Notes: a model not told the origin generated them from the letters alone. A stretch of 64,000 nucleotides of DNA from Filosporella fistucella (GCA_030077755.1 JAQJZZ010000017.1:1922001-1986000), one strand, 5' to 3'; counted from the first letter of the stretch, positions 10,506 to 22,379 are shown. Numbers and translations are program-made.

Positions 10506-12508
10506 ATGAAGCGCACACTCACCAGACTTCGGAGAGCCTTCTCTCGAAAGAGTTCCAGTATTGCGTCGGGGCAAATTGTGTCAAGGGAGATACAAGTGAG
10601 CAATATGGCTACTTCGGCGACTAGCTATACGATCAAATCTGGCGATACATTTGTTGCAATTGCGACAAGCTTAGGAATTACGTTGTCTGCCCTGCAGGGT
10701 GCCAATCCTGGTGTCAATCCGAACAATCTTCAAGTAGGGCAGGTAATCCAGTTACCAAAGTCGGGATCTCTGTACACGATTCAACCTGGCGACACATTCA
10801 CATCAATTGCTTCAAAGTTTGGTACCACCGTATCGGCTCTGGAGACGGCGAATCCAAGCGTGAATGAAAACAATCTCCAAGTTGGCGCTATAATTTCCAT
10901 TCCCAGTGCAGTTCAACCAACTCCAGTCCAGCCTACCCCACCAGCACCACAACCTCTACCGCAACCTCCCGCAACAGCAAATGGAAAATATACCGTTCAA
11001 TCAGGAGATACATATGAACTGATTGCCAAAAAACTGGGTACAACGGTGGCCGCCTTGCAAGCTGCCAATGTCGGAGTCAATGAAAGAAATCTTCAAGTTG
11101 GTCAACAAATCACAATTCCAACTACTACCCCGCCAACAACAATTCCTGCGCCAACCCAGCCCACACCCCCAACTCAACCTCCTGCCACGAGCAACAAATA
11201 TTCAATTCAAGCCGGAGACACTTTTACATCCATTGCAGCAAAATTGGGAGTAACTCTTGCAGCTTTAGAGGCTGTTAATCAAGGAGTCAATGCGAATAAC
11301 TTGCAAGTTGGACAGCAGATCAATGTCCCCGCGACACCTGTAACTCAGCCACAGCCACAGCCACAACCTCCAGTCGTGCCTCCTGTACAGCCGCAACCAA
11401 CTCCACCAACGGAAGGGAAATATACGATACAAGCTGGAGATACGTTCAGCTCAATTGCGGCAAAGTTGGGCGTTACCGTTGAGGGAATCCAAGTAGCGAG
11501 TAAGTTTTCCATTTTCCATTATATCCTGTTTTGGAAATGTATTATTGATTCATGATTATTTTTATTTCCGGTGACGATGTTTGTAGGGGACTGGGAGTTC
11601 CCTTGGCGTAAAATTATCATAGGTATACATCTATCTTAGGAGAATATTTGCTGACGTTCTCAGATCCTGGTGTGGATCCCAGGAAACTTCAAGTTGGTCA
11701 GCAAATCGCAATTCCATCTAAGACATCCCAGCCCCCTGTACCAGTACAGCCTACTCCCACCCCTCCAGTTCAACCTGCTCCACCAACTGGAAATACCTAC
11801 ACCATCCAAGCAGGCGATACTTTATCCGCGGTAGCAACTAGATTCTCCACCACACTTGCGGCTATCCTGGCAGCAAATCCAGGAATCAATCCAGGCGTCC
11901 TCCAGATCGGTCAGAACATCAATCTTCCAACCGGAGCAACACCTGCACCAGGTATTTCGCCAGCTCCAGAAACGGGTGGTTATGTTAGCTACAGCGGGCC
12001 AGCTGCAAACTACCCTGATCCAAGTAAATGGGCGCCCTACGAATCACTTTGGGCGAAGAATGCATCATTGATGTCCTACAATGACTCGGCATCTGAGATT
12101 GCTCTCATAGGCACATCCATCACGCTCGTCTCCGCAGAATCCGGCATCGACCCTCGAGTCATCCTCTGTATAATCATGCAAGAATCTGGTGGCAACGTGC
12201 GAGTAGGGAATACCTTCAACGGCGTCAACAACACTGGCATCATGCAAGCTTTTGATGGTGTACAATTTAACCCCGCTGATCCAGCTGGCAGCATTCTTCA
12301 GATGATTAGAGATGGCTCTGAGGGGAGCGCGAGAGGACCTGGACTGAAGCAAGCATATGCTGAATTTGGAAACTGGTATGAGGCGGCAAGAAAGTATAAT
12401 AGTGGAAGTGTAGATAGGAATCAGTTGAATAATGCGCTGGGAGCGACAGGGAAATATGTTGTTGATTTCGCGAATCGGTTGATGGGCCATACGTGGCCGG
12501 GGATGTGA
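10506..12508 (+). CDS. Six-LysM protein with lysozyme-like C-terminal domain
   Basis: Exons 10506-11499 and 11664-12508; the 164-bp intron splits an Asn codon inside the fifth LysM (…VA|NPGVDPRKLQVGQ). About 612 aa, or 579 aa if the Met at 10605 (MATSATSYTIKSGDTF) is used. Six LysM modules, each [Y-T/S-I-x-x-G-D-T … LQVGQ-x-I-x-x-P], are separated by Pro/Gln/Thr linkers. The C-terminal about 180 residues form a transglycosylase/lysozyme-like domain: VILCIIMQESGGN (candidate catalytic Glu), NNTGIMQAFDG and AARKYNSGSV. LysM binds chitin or peptidoglycan, so a role in bacterial or fungal wall hydrolysis is inferred. Neither start gives a hydrophobic signal peptide; the longer one is polybasic. 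Either an upstream exon is missing or export is unconventional. Confidence 0.85.
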
Positions 12509-13516
12509 AGGATTCTCAAAGGGTTGACCTGTGTGTACCAGTTAGATTTTTAAATATAGGAGGGTAATTGGTGAATCTAAAGACATCTAAGCGAAGTTCG
12601 AAAAGATTGCCGTTAAATGTACACGCATAGTATTAATACACGTGATTCGTCATAAGTTGACTTTCCTTTAAGCGCTGTCTGAGGCATAAACAATTTTTTA
12701 ATCTCCTTGTTTCCAGGTTCTTTCAACAAAGAGCCAACCTACGGAATGGAACGAGTCCAAGATCAAGACCTTATCTGAGGTAGAGGGCAACTTCTGCATG
12801 GCACGGTTCTTTAGACAGCACTTCATATCGCTCTCTTCGTGTCTAGCATCTGGCAAAGGTCTGCCGCAATATATTGTTCCCCAAACGCCTACCTACCTAG
12901 CAAATCAGGTCTATAGGAACAATTTCTGTCAACAGGTTTAATTGTCGAGGATTGTCGCTATCGACTACTCGTTTTCTTATTCTACAGGATGCCCTATATT
13001 GTTTATCATAAATATATTCTCTAAGCTTGGACAGGTGAGGAGCTCCTATAAAGTCATATTTGCACCAAAACAAATCACAACTTTTCCTGTGACAAAAGAG
13101 GCAGAAGGTTTTTTCTTTTTGAAATAAAAGAAATTAGGCCAAAAAGTTATTCGTTCAAAATAGCAAAACTCAACCGTTCCCCCTGTGGGGAACGGTTTAG
13201 AAACCCCACTTGGGATTTTAAAGCACATCAAACCACGCTCTCGGAAACGGAGCGTCCCCCGTTTGTCTCAAGAGCGTCGGCTCCGCCCGCTCTACCGTGG
13301 GAACATGGGCGGAATGGTGAATGTGGCCTGGGTGTTTGGGTTTATATCTAAGCTAAATGTGGTCTAGAGGGCGGTGAGTATATAGGTTTGGAGCTACTAG
13401 CAGAGTGCTCACTATATCTGAGAGGAATGTGTGGAGTCAACGTATGCTGTTTGATTGCTCACCTTACTTCAGAAGTTGTCATCTCTCAGGGGGGAGATCA
13501 TCTTCACTAAAGGAAT
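12509..13516. other. Intergenic, contains dispersed repeat copy
   Basis: Between the LysM gene and a minus-strand gene ending here. It holds the repeat copy at 13161-13224 (listed separately) and a GC-richer stretch after it (13235-13320). No supported gene. Confidence 0.4.
13161..13224. repeat. Short dispersed repeat, copy 1, with perfect hairpin
   Basis: Shares AGCAAAACTC, a GC-rich middle, TTAGAAACCCCA and GGATTTT(A/G)AAGC in the same order with 52891-52953. In this copy the middle is a perfect hairpin, with an 11-bp stem (AACCGTTCCCC at 13172-13182 pairing with 13187-13197) and a 4-nt loop. The other copy keeps the flanks but not the stem. Confidence 0.6.
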
Positions 13517-14203
13517 CTAATCCTCTGTCAACTTACTATCTACATACCGTATAACATCGTGTCTTCTCCACATGTGCATTAACAAGCCTTTATTCCCTAA
13601 ACCCTTCTCCCCACACCTGCAGCACTTCCACTCCTGTTGCCACACTGGTCTTGCCGGCTTCACAGGATGTGCATACGAGGTATGCCGTTCCAGCCCCCGA
13701 GTTGTGCAAAAAGATAGTCTGCATCCAGTGCATTGATGGATAGCTTTTGAGTTCCACCAGGGGAGACAAGCCATTGGATGATGGGGGAAGTCACTTGCCG
13801 TTTCGTCGCAGTAAAATAGTTTCGTTTCGCTTTGAGGTTTGGGAGATGGATTGTAGATTGACGTTGATTGATAATATGCCTGTTGTCTTTTTGGGTTAGA
13901 TCGTGGCTTTAAGGGAGGTACTCGGAGGTTCAACTGTATTGGGAGAAGATTCTTTCTTGGTTGAGCTGTGAGGACTCTAGGTTGAGGTGGTAAGTCTGGT
14001 GAGGGAGGATGGATCTGGATGGTTGGTATTGGAGATTGAGGAGCATCTGTCGGCCGCACTGTCAGAACTGATAACACTGGTTGCTGCATTGAGAGTCTTT
14101 GGGACATTTCGAGTCCGAATTTTGGGGATGGCAATGGAGCGTCGCGAAGTGAAGGACAAGATTTTCTTGTCAGTTTCCCCTTTGGATGGCTGGCAGAGAC
14201 CAT
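13517..14203 (-). CDS. C2H2-like zinc-finger protein
   Basis: Single exon, 228 aa, ATG at 14203. The N-terminal half is Ser/Pro-rich and probably disordered. The C-terminal third carries two finger-like units: CTGCRLSFCTTRGLERHTSYAH, shown here by its ends CTGC…HTSYAH, and CCRCGEKGLGNKGLLMHMWR followed by RH. Spacing (C-x2-C … H-x3/4-H) suits nucleic-acid-binding C2H2 modules. A specific family is not recognised. The right neighbour (14905-15228) encodes another small finger protein on the other strand. Confidence 0.6.
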   Translation of the reverse strand: MVSASHPKGKLTRKSCPSLRDAPLPSPKFGLEMSQRLSMQQPVLSVLTVRPTDAPQSPIPTIQIHPPSPDLPPQPRVLTAQPRKNLLPIQLNLRVPPLKPRSNPKRQQAYYQSTSIYNPSPKPQSETKLFYCDETASDFPHHPMACLPWWNSKAIHQCTGCRLSFCTTRGLERHTSYAHPVKPARPVWQQEWKCCRCGEKGLGNKGLLMHMWRRHDVIRYVDSKLTED

Positions 14204-14904
14204 TGTGAGATATGGAACAAGCCCGAGTATCAGCTAAGTACTCGACCGATGTCCGACTTCCTAATTGGATGCTTCACGAAGGCTGTGGTGGGGGGAGTTT
14301 TGTTGGAAAGTGCATTTTGCTTAGGAAATCGGTTTTCACAATGCGCGTATATGGATGTCGCAAGGGCTGTCCGACAAATTCTCTACCAAAACTTGAAGTA
14401 TGCCCATTGTATTAGTACATATTTCTTTGTTTGAATTCCTTATGTCTCAGATTAATGTTATCTTGCTATTAACTCCCGGGTATAAGACAATGACGTTAAC
14501 ACTTCCTTTGTCGCAAGTATTGCACAGTATATTTTCAGCAGCTTGATCAAGTATCGAAACTTGTTGGCCTGTTAATGTGCAACAAAAGAATCTCTTTCAG
14601 ATCAAGAGGCTCAGAAAAATATTTGCAGAACAATCACACTGTTCTCGCCCATTGTCTACGTAGCGCGAAAAAAGAAACAATCTTTCCCGCTATATATCTT
14701 GTTTATAAGTCTGTTCACTGTCTCTCATATCAAATTTCCAAATCAAACCATCCGAACACCCAGAAATCAAACAGTTACCAATAATCTTTCACGTCGCTAA
14801 AATGGCACCTCGCTCACAAAATAGGATTGAAGCTGAATGCTGGATAGCTTACACTGCATCCGAGCAATCTGGACACCCCCATTTCCAAATATCTTCCAGA
14901 ATTC
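14204..14904. other. Intergenic between two zinc-finger genes
   Basis: Divergent upstream region of the two small finger genes. A well-placed ATG at 14801 opens a 38-codon frame (MAPRSQ…) that stops before the finger gene and has no GT donor to splice it in. Otherwise nothing recognised. Confidence 0.35.
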
Positions 14905-15228
14905 ATGCCTCACATTAAAGCCACCAACTGTTTCCAATGCCCCTTCTGCCAGGAGAACAGTTTCTTCAGCAACCATAACTGTATCCAGCATGTCATCAGT
15001 CACCACGATCCCAACCACCCTGTTCCATGTTGTTGCGGAATTCGAGTCAAGAATCAGGAAGTCTTGAATAGGCATCATGAGGCGAAGCATGTGCATCAAG
15101 TTAATTTGAGCTGGGATAGACAGGTTTGTCCTCTTTGTAGGGAGGCACAAAATGGTATCCAGGGATTGAATGCCCATATGAAGGGTTGTCATGTGAGAGT
15201 TTTGGATCAGACGATTGCGAGGATATAG
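14905..15228 (+). CDS. Small C2H2-like zinc-finger protein
   Basis: Single exon, 107 aa from the ATG at 14905. Three finger-like units can be read: CPFCQENSFFSNHNCIQHV followed by ISHH, then CCCG with RHHEAKH, and CPLCREAQNGIQGLNAHMKG followed by CH. Most of the protein is therefore zinc-binding modules. No effector domain is visible. The gene could be longer at the 5' end, but stops close the frame upstream and no donor/acceptor pair was found. A nucleic-acid-binding role is inferred from the modules only. Confidence 0.55.
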   Translation: MPHIKATNCFQCPFCQENSFFSNHNCIQHVISHHDPNHPVPCCCGIRVKNQEVLNRHHEAKHVHQVNLSWDRQVCPLCREAQNGIQGLNAHMKGCHVRVLDQTIARI

Positions 15229-16708
15229 GATGTATCAGGTACCAGTATGGCTGGCGATTTCTTTGTATTATACAGAAGCTGTGACTTCTAAATCGCATGT
15301 ATTGTCCAACACTTAATTGCTAACACTATTATCTTGCGACTGTGAAGTGTGCCTAGGAGGTTCAGATCTTTGGTCATGTGACATTAAATAGGATGACATC
15401 AAATTCTTTTCCCATTGCTCCGAATTTCTGTTCTATTATTCAAGCATCCCAACGAGTAGTCAATGGTCCCAAATAATTAATTGAGTTTCGTGAATCAGTG
15501 GTGGTAGCAATATCTCTCTCTCGTCGTTTATATGATTTACAATTCAAATATCGAAACATCGTTGGAGAAAACATCTGGGAAGTGAAAAATAGAGGTGAAC
15601 TTTTGGCTGGATCGACTGCAAAAATGAACCCGCTATCTCTTCCTAATCTCTCTTCCTACCCTTCCCTCCTATACTTCTCTTCTTATATTGCGCCTCTTTT
15701 TTGGAGTATTAAATTATATATAAAGGCAAAAGAAAGGAAGGGAGTGGGAACGAGGGAGGATATAAAACTTTAAACGAGTAGCTGCATAAAGGAATGGCCT
15801 AGTGAGATTATACACAAAGTGGGCATAGCAGAAAAGTTATGCGTCAACCGACTTGGGACTTAGAGGGTTATGTAGGATTGTAAGTTAGAGGGACCCGTAT
15901 ACGAGAAATTTCTGCTTGGCATATTCAATAACATCACAAACCTCAAGTCGATTGGGCTGAAATGAGTATGATTAAATTGGAAATTTAAACCCATGCTAGC
16001 CTGCGTTCAAATTTATCACTGATAGTCAAGATCTCGTTCGGATTACTCAACTTGGACAGCCAGATTCTATCAATGAAATCAAAGTCATGTTCTAAAGTGC
16101 TTGCGTTTGATCCCTAAAAAAGGACTTAAAAGTCCACTGTTCTTCTCTAGCTAATAATAAGGTTGACAAATTCAAGTCTATCTGCGATATGAAACGCTGC
16201 TCAAGTGCCGAAGAGCATCCCAATCAGTTTTAACATAGCTTGTTAATTGAGGAGCTAAACCGTGATGTCAAATATGCAGAAGTAATCTTGGAGTGTCGTG
16301 CAGACTTCTTCAAATCTTATTCCTGAATTTCCAACAGGTTATTCCAGTTCCACAATTGAGATAATTATATAAATAAGACTTTGGCTTTCGATCTCTTGTA
16401 TATCCACTTTATCATTCGTTTGTGCTGTAATATTTCTATACTTGAATAGTTATAAAAGACCTCACAGTTTGATTTTCCTATCAATAGACACCAGAGCGAA
16501 GATGAACGCGGCCATTGACTGGGTTGGCAGTGAAGAAAGAGGTTAATGCAGACTAATCTCTGAGTTCAACTGTCACAATTATTTAGTCACAAGGTTTCCA
16601 GATTTTGCAAAGATGGTTTTGGAAAAGAAATCGCATTATTTATACATCCAGGAAAGAAGACACCTACTAAATCCCTTCGAGTCCACTATCTACAGACTCT
16701 TACATAAT
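15229..16708. other. Intergenic, 1.5 kb without supported gene
   Basis: AT-rich, many stops in all frames, one 91-codon plus-strand frame at 15498 starting with GTG and without family features. Nothing recognised. Confidence 0.4.
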
Positions 16709-16873
16709 CTAGGAACCAGAGCACATCTGGCATTTAGACGGAGTGGTAATCATCTCATCCTTTTGATCGTAAGTTCGACATTCATATCCATCTTCTCTAG
16801 CCAGTGCGCAGCGCACAAGTCTGAACCACCGATTGTGCCCACAAGTGTAAAGCCAGTATTGATTGGTACACAT
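16709..16873 (-). CDS. Very small Cys-rich protein (54 aa)
   Basis: Reads MCTNQYWLYTCGHNRWFRLV, then CALAREDGYEC and a final KCQMCSGS. An opening of the type M-C-x-x-x-Y-x-x-Y-T-C-G followed by spaced Cys pairs is common in small, uncharacterised ascomycete proteins. The ATG at 16873 is chosen because this motif begins there, although the frame is open 55 codons further. No signal peptide is seen, so it is probably intracellular. A 3' exon could follow, but no convincing donor was found. Function unknown. Confidence 0.4.
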   Translation of the reverse strand: MCTNQYWLYTCGHNRWFRLVRCALAREDGYECRTYDQKDEMITTPSKCQMCSGS

Positions 16874-17712
16874 CTTGAGGGTCGGTTCGATGGTTAGAGG
16901 TTTTGAAAAGATGATTTGAGTGTAGAGGTGAGGCGGATGATCGTGGGTGAACTGTGATAAAATATATGGAAATGATTGTGGGATTGTTTGAATGTCACGA
17001 TTACAGCTACAAAGACGAGTAACAAGGAGATTGTTCAAGAAGAAAGAATGGAGTGGAAAGCCATGAGCCCTTTGTGTTTATGCTACACATTGTGGTATTT
17101 GTGAATAGCGGATTAGTACCATTGTCTTTCATTGTGGACTCAGTATTTTTTTGTCAGAGAGTCACGAGGCTGGTTTCTCTTGAAGAGGAAACTCATGGTG
17201 GACTATGTTTTTGAATTTGAAATGGAAATCTATCCAATCACCAAGAAGACAAAGTTTCAGCGGTTACATGTTGTTGGCCTGATGTTTGCCATGTATTGTC
17301 ATTCTCTCAGAGGAAGCAAGGCAACTACAGTATTATGCCCTCCAATAGCTAGACGTGCCAATCTACCGAAGAACCTCCTTTAACAATAGAAAGGGTTACT
17401 AGCACTGAGATCTCAAGATCACCCCCAATTCCGGGTCATCATTCTACGTGATCTAAACTTAGAGCGAGTTCAAATTCTGAACGCCTACTGGGCTGCACAT
17501 CAAAATAGACTTTTTCAAATTTAGTCGTGAGGGCAATGATGCATATGTGCATTTCAGTTTGATAAAAAGATTGTATGTATGACAATGGAACATAATTTAT
17601 AAACATAAGTAGAGATATCGCGTGATATCAAAAATGAAACTCTAAGTCAAGATATCAAACACTAAATGGCAATTTATTCTCATTTTTCCACCACCTCTTT
17701 CCCCTGTTTTGT
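16874..17712. other. Intergenic, no supported gene
   Basis: Short open frames only on either strand. Nothing recognised. Confidence 0.4.
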
Positions 17713-18778
17713 TCAAAAATTTATCCCTCTCAGATTTAACACAGTATCCTCACTCTTCACCCCACTCCACCTCACACAAGCCTTCCAAACCCTCTCCCTC
17801 AAAACCACATCCCTCGCATCCTTAGAAGCAGCAGCCTCCTTTCGACCCTCGAAATACCCTCTCTTACCCCGCCACTCCTTCCCTACAGTCAAAACCACCA
17901 AATCCGCTGCTGCTGCCTTTGTACTCCGTATTTTATCTGTGAAGGCTCCAAGTATAGGTAGGATAAAATGCCCAGCGACATACATTAAGCCCTTCATTGG
18001 TTGTGGGGTTGTTGAAAAAGCACGAGAGGTGGGAAGACCACCTGGATCCATTGCCGTAGCCGTAATATTTTTCAGTGATACATCTTGTGCCAAAATCTCA
18101 TTGAGAGAGTACATGAACATCACATTCGCCAGTTTCGCATTGCCGTATCTCTGGAATCCGCGTGCTTGCTCTTGACCTGGTGTATCTGGTGTAGGTTTCA
18201 CAAGCTCCTCAATATTTTCTGGGATTTTGGCACCGAGAGGATTCATGGAGTTGGCGTTTGCTGCGTCATGAGCTGTGGATCCAAGGAAAATAATGCGACC
18301 AGTCGATTTGTTCATCGATGTTAACAACTTCAGTACAAGGACGAAGTGGGAGAGGTGAGACACTTGAAATCCGAGCTCGTAATTGTCTGATGAGTGTTTC
18401 AAGCCGATGAGAGACCATGAGAAGGCATTGCAGATTATCTAGTGAGTCAAATTTAGATAAATTGAGGTGATTCTGAGCTGATCTTACCGAGGATATGGCA
18501 GGAATGTTCCCTTCGGACACCCTCTTGTTAACACCATCTGCGAAGTTCCTTACTGCAGCAAGTGATCCTAGATCTAGAGCTTCAATCGTTGTTCTGCTTG
18601 ACGAAAATTTGGAGATGATTCCTCGGAGCGCTAGAGTATTCGCATCATTATCACTCGCATCTCGGACTGTAAGTAAATAGGTGTGGGAGGGGCATTTCTC
18701 GATTATCTGCTGGACAAATGCAAGAGCGAGAGACCCGTTGGCGCCTGTTATAATGATTGTTCCTTCAGATTTAGACAT
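17713..18778 (-). CDS. Short-chain dehydrogenase/reductase
   Basis: Two exons, 18488-18778 and 17713-18438, with a 49-bp intron (GTAAGA…CTAG); 338 aa. The N-terminus shows the nucleotide-binding motif IIITGANGSLALAF, an atypical GxxxGxL form. The exon junction gives IICNAFSW, the NNAG-equivalent strand, split by the intron. The catalytic Ser lies in IIFLGSTAHD and the YxxxK motif in RYGNAKLANVMFMY, the form seen in retinol-dehydrogenase/Tic32-like and 3-ketosteroid-reductase-like enzymes. A hydrophobic stretch after the active site (LMYVAGHFILPILG) could be membrane-associated. Substrate unknown. The gene is divergent from a Zn2Cys6 regulator across 839 bp, so regulation by that protein is possible but unproven. 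Confidence 0.88.
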
Positions 18779-19617
18779 TTCGTTTGGAGTTTGACGTTCA
18801 AAGGGAAGAAGACAAGGAAATATTTAGAGGTGGATGATGAGAGGGGGTGCTTGACGACGTGTAAAGTGAAGGACACCCTTGCTAATTTCGACGTCCAGGC
18901 TCTTGCAGATCCTAAAATCTATATGGTGAGCGTATGTCAGCTTTAATGTATCGGATTTGTCCCACATCCTTTTTAGTGAGTCTTAGGAAGTTGTGGTAAA
19001 TCCACTCGACTGTTAGCAGACATACCTAGGCAAGCATAAGATTGCCACATGCAGTTGTGTAAGAAGCTTACAAAGCACATATACATGATTCTTATTTTAA
19101 TTGATCAATATTCACCCATTGTTTCTTGCAGGTGGTCCTAATGCTGAGCTACGATGCTTTAAGCTTGGATATAGTGATATTTCAGGAGAAATTAATCGGC
19201 TTTGGGACGAAGAAAGTGATAGAGTTGGTATCGCTCTCTCAACATCACTTTCTCCCGACATTTATTATCAATACTGGGGTTACATGTCTGGCCTGCCCCC
19301 CAGACGATAGCATATTGCCCGTCAAACTACGGAGTACGAGTATAGGTCTGGTGCTTACATGTGGTAAGCGAGAACATTCAGGGGGGTTTCTCCACTTTTG
19401 GCTACTGAATCGACTCTAGCGTCCGCTTCTGCCTTAGCGTCCGACAAACTCCCCTTATTTGCGGCATGTAAGATGTTTAACATCACAACAGTACATCTTC
19501 GTCCCCCAATGGAACAGACTTTTGCTTTTGACTCTTGCCCCTATACTGTCCCACTAGATTATGCTGACATACGAAATTGATCACAGTTTTCATTAAGTTT
19601 CCGAGCTATCCAATACC
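18779..19617. promoter_or_regulatory. Divergent region between dehydrogenase and Zn2Cys6 factor genes
   Basis: 839 bp that must contain both promoters. It has several short plus-strand open frames but none with an ATG and family features. No operator was identified. Confidence 0.35.
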
Positions 19618-21506
19618 ATGTCATCTCTCAAGCCGCCTGGCGGACCAACTTCTAACTCCGACATCCCATTACAGCCATTTGCATGCGTCCGCTGCTGGAA
19701 GCGGAAGAAGAAATGTGATAGATTGTTACCGGCCTGTAGTAGATGTACATCGTATGCAAAGCCCCTCATTTTACCAATCTGAAATTGCTGACCTCATCGC
19801 AGAAATAAAGACAGCTGTGAATATTCTGCTGAGCCGCCCACTCGGCGACCTGATACTCGAGGAATTGCCACATATAGCTTTCCATTTCAGCATGAGGCGT
19901 TCCGTAAAAGATCATTTGACTCTTCGGGAATATCTAACAATGTTTTATCCTTGCTTCATCCCACACGACTCCCTTACCCCTCACCTCAAGTCACCCCTTT
20001 TCAACACGACAATATCCTGACGGATCAAGTCTATCAATTGATTGCTTCACTAAAGGATGAATTGGTGATAAATTGTAAAGATTTCTTGAATACCACCAAC
20101 CTTTGGATTTATATCACCGACGAAGCACAACTATCGGCTCATCTGTCGCAAATCGATAACCACCCCGCACAAGAAACATGCACTTTCCTTCTTGGCATAT
20201 ATCTCATCGCCCACACTCCTACGAAAAAAACTACTTATAATGGTCTATCATCTGTCTACCATGTCCTCAAACCATTTCACTTAAAACTTATTTCTTCTAC
20301 CAACCCCTCTGTCGAAAAGATTCAAGCCGGGTTATTGATAGCAATATATGAACATGCGCAGATGTTATACGAAGCAAGTTATATGACAATAGGCGCATGT
20401 GTTAGAATGGGATGCTTGATGGGTATGCATAAGACTTTGCAAGAGAGCCCTCCTAATGGGCCAGAAGAATTGGACGTATTTGAGAGACATAAACATATTT
20501 GGTGGTGTATTGTTTTAGTCGAAAGGTACCTCATATCCTGCTACAGCTAACTCAATCAAACTCACGCTTCTAGGCTTCTTTCCCTGGAAACTATACATTT
20601 AGGTCTTCCTTTCGCTTCTCCCTCCCCAGAACCTACCTCCAACCTCCCTAGTTTCCATTCGCATGGCTACGGTCTTTCACTCCCACTTTGCAGTATAACG
20701 CCCACTGCGAACTCAAGCCACCCATCCATCACTTTTGAGCCTACAAATCCTTTTGCTCGTAGCGCACAAGCATTGCATCTCCTTACACTCGTGATAAAAC
20801 ATACTTCTTGCAACTCAGATACATATGAGAAGCAGCAAGAAGATGTTGTTTATTATGACAAACTGCTCCAAGGGTTCGCGTTCAGTACACTAGAGCAAGG
20901 GAATAAGGATAAGGAATTTGATTTTACGCACTCTTGTACAGGATTTTTGATCACTATTAGGTGTGTCTTTTCCTTCCTACCTCATCTTACCCCACTTTCC
21001 CAAATATCCTTCTGGTACCAATTTTTCTAATTCGCTACAATAATAGCGCCCTCTGGCTCCTGCACTCCCACAATCACTCCCTTATGCCCTCTCCCTCCCC
21101 ATCTCCAGCCTCATCCGTCACCTCACCTAATTCAACAATCTCCCTCCTAGTCCTACGCTCCCTAACCCGCACAGCCATCGCCACCATCCAGACCAAAATG
21201 GCTGAATCACCCGGATCTTACGACACGCCTTCGTTTACACATTGGTGTATGCGGGAAGCATTCGAGTTCAATGTAAGTGACTGTGGGCCTGAGGAGAGGA
21301 ATGAGGAGTGGAGGTATGGGATGGAGTGCTTGCTTATTTATATGAGGAAGGTGGGCGAGAAGGGGAGATGTGATCGTGAGTTCTTTTTTTGGGTGTGCTG
21401 CTTTGTCTCGAGGGAACAGTGGAAGAGAATGGCTGCTAATGTGCGGATAGGAGACTTTGCGAGTAATATTGAGAAGAAGTTAAATGCCTTAGGTATACAA
21501 CTTTGA
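19618..21506 (+). CDS. Zn2Cys6 fungal transcription factor
   Basis: Five exons fit: 19618-19751, 19803-20525, 20574-20960, 21047-21375 and 21451-21506; introns 51, 48, 86 and 75 bp; 542 aa. The zinc cluster near residues 24-50 reads CVRCWKRKKKCDRLLPACSR, then CTSNKDSC, so it is assembled across the first intron with C-x2-C-x6-C-x6-C-x2-C-x6-C spacing. The middle region (LLIAIYEHAQMLYEASYMTI … ACVRMGCLMGMHK) is the typical fungal transcription-factor homology region. The last exon is inferred from a GTGAGT donor; without this splice the frame still reads through to the same stop. Expected nuclear and DNA-binding. A target among the neighbours, for example the divergent dehydrogenase, is possible. 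Confidence 0.9.
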
Positions 21507-22379
21507 AGAAACTCGCGATACTGCACGACAAGGCAAGGTGTGCGATAATCATCCCGTGTACCGTGGAGCACAATAATTAGACACTGTGTATTCGTACATC
21601 AGTATGAAGCTCCGAGAATCCAGCATCGCCATCCACAAAACTCTGCGCAGTTTCACTCTAAGAATTATCATATCTCGGACATTGCTCACCAGGAGCTGTA
21701 CAAATCGGCGTTTAGAGTTGCAAATTCAGACCTAACAAAGTACACAATTCCAAAAAGTCATTCTGGCCTTGTATATTAACAAAAAGGGACAGCAAAGAAT
21801 TTACAACAACGTTGCATCAACAGCTCTTCAATTCATCGCTATTTACCTGTCACCTTACCAAAGAATTTATCTCGACACATGAATTCTCTCAATTAAGAAA
21901 TCATTCTCTCTTTTCACACGAAGACTATGAGTGGTCCTCTTCGGAAACATTCGTCCTTTAGTCAGATGGATGGATGTTTCCTCCTATGTGAATATCAGGG
22001 ATTGAGGATCTGATAAAAATCCTTAATCATATAATATATCTTATTATAAATAATTCAAAATCGGATTATTTAAAGTATTTTAATATTCTTTTTAATATTA
22101 ACAAAATTATTAACCCGGCACCTCTGTAAGGACATCCTCCATGTTCGATATAGCCGCCGTTGTGCGATTCGCCGCACAATTGAAGGGCCTGTCGATCACC
22201 CACGGCACAGATCGATTAGCTGGTTAACCGATTCGCAACGGTATCCATCTAGTTCTTCCGTCCAGCGCGACAGTTGTGTGAACAAATTCAGCTACCCCAT
22301 GAGCGAACGTTGCGACACCTACAAACGAAGCAAACGCCAACTCAAATTGTTCTTCTAGCTAGGGTAGTAACACTTTGTC
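21507..22379. other. Intergenic with AT-rich island (about 22010-22115)
   Basis: The island is almost pure A/T with TATTA/TTAATA words, in contrast to the flanks. Such islands in fungi are often transposon remains mutated by RIP, but no element structure is left here. No gene supported. Confidence 0.45.
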
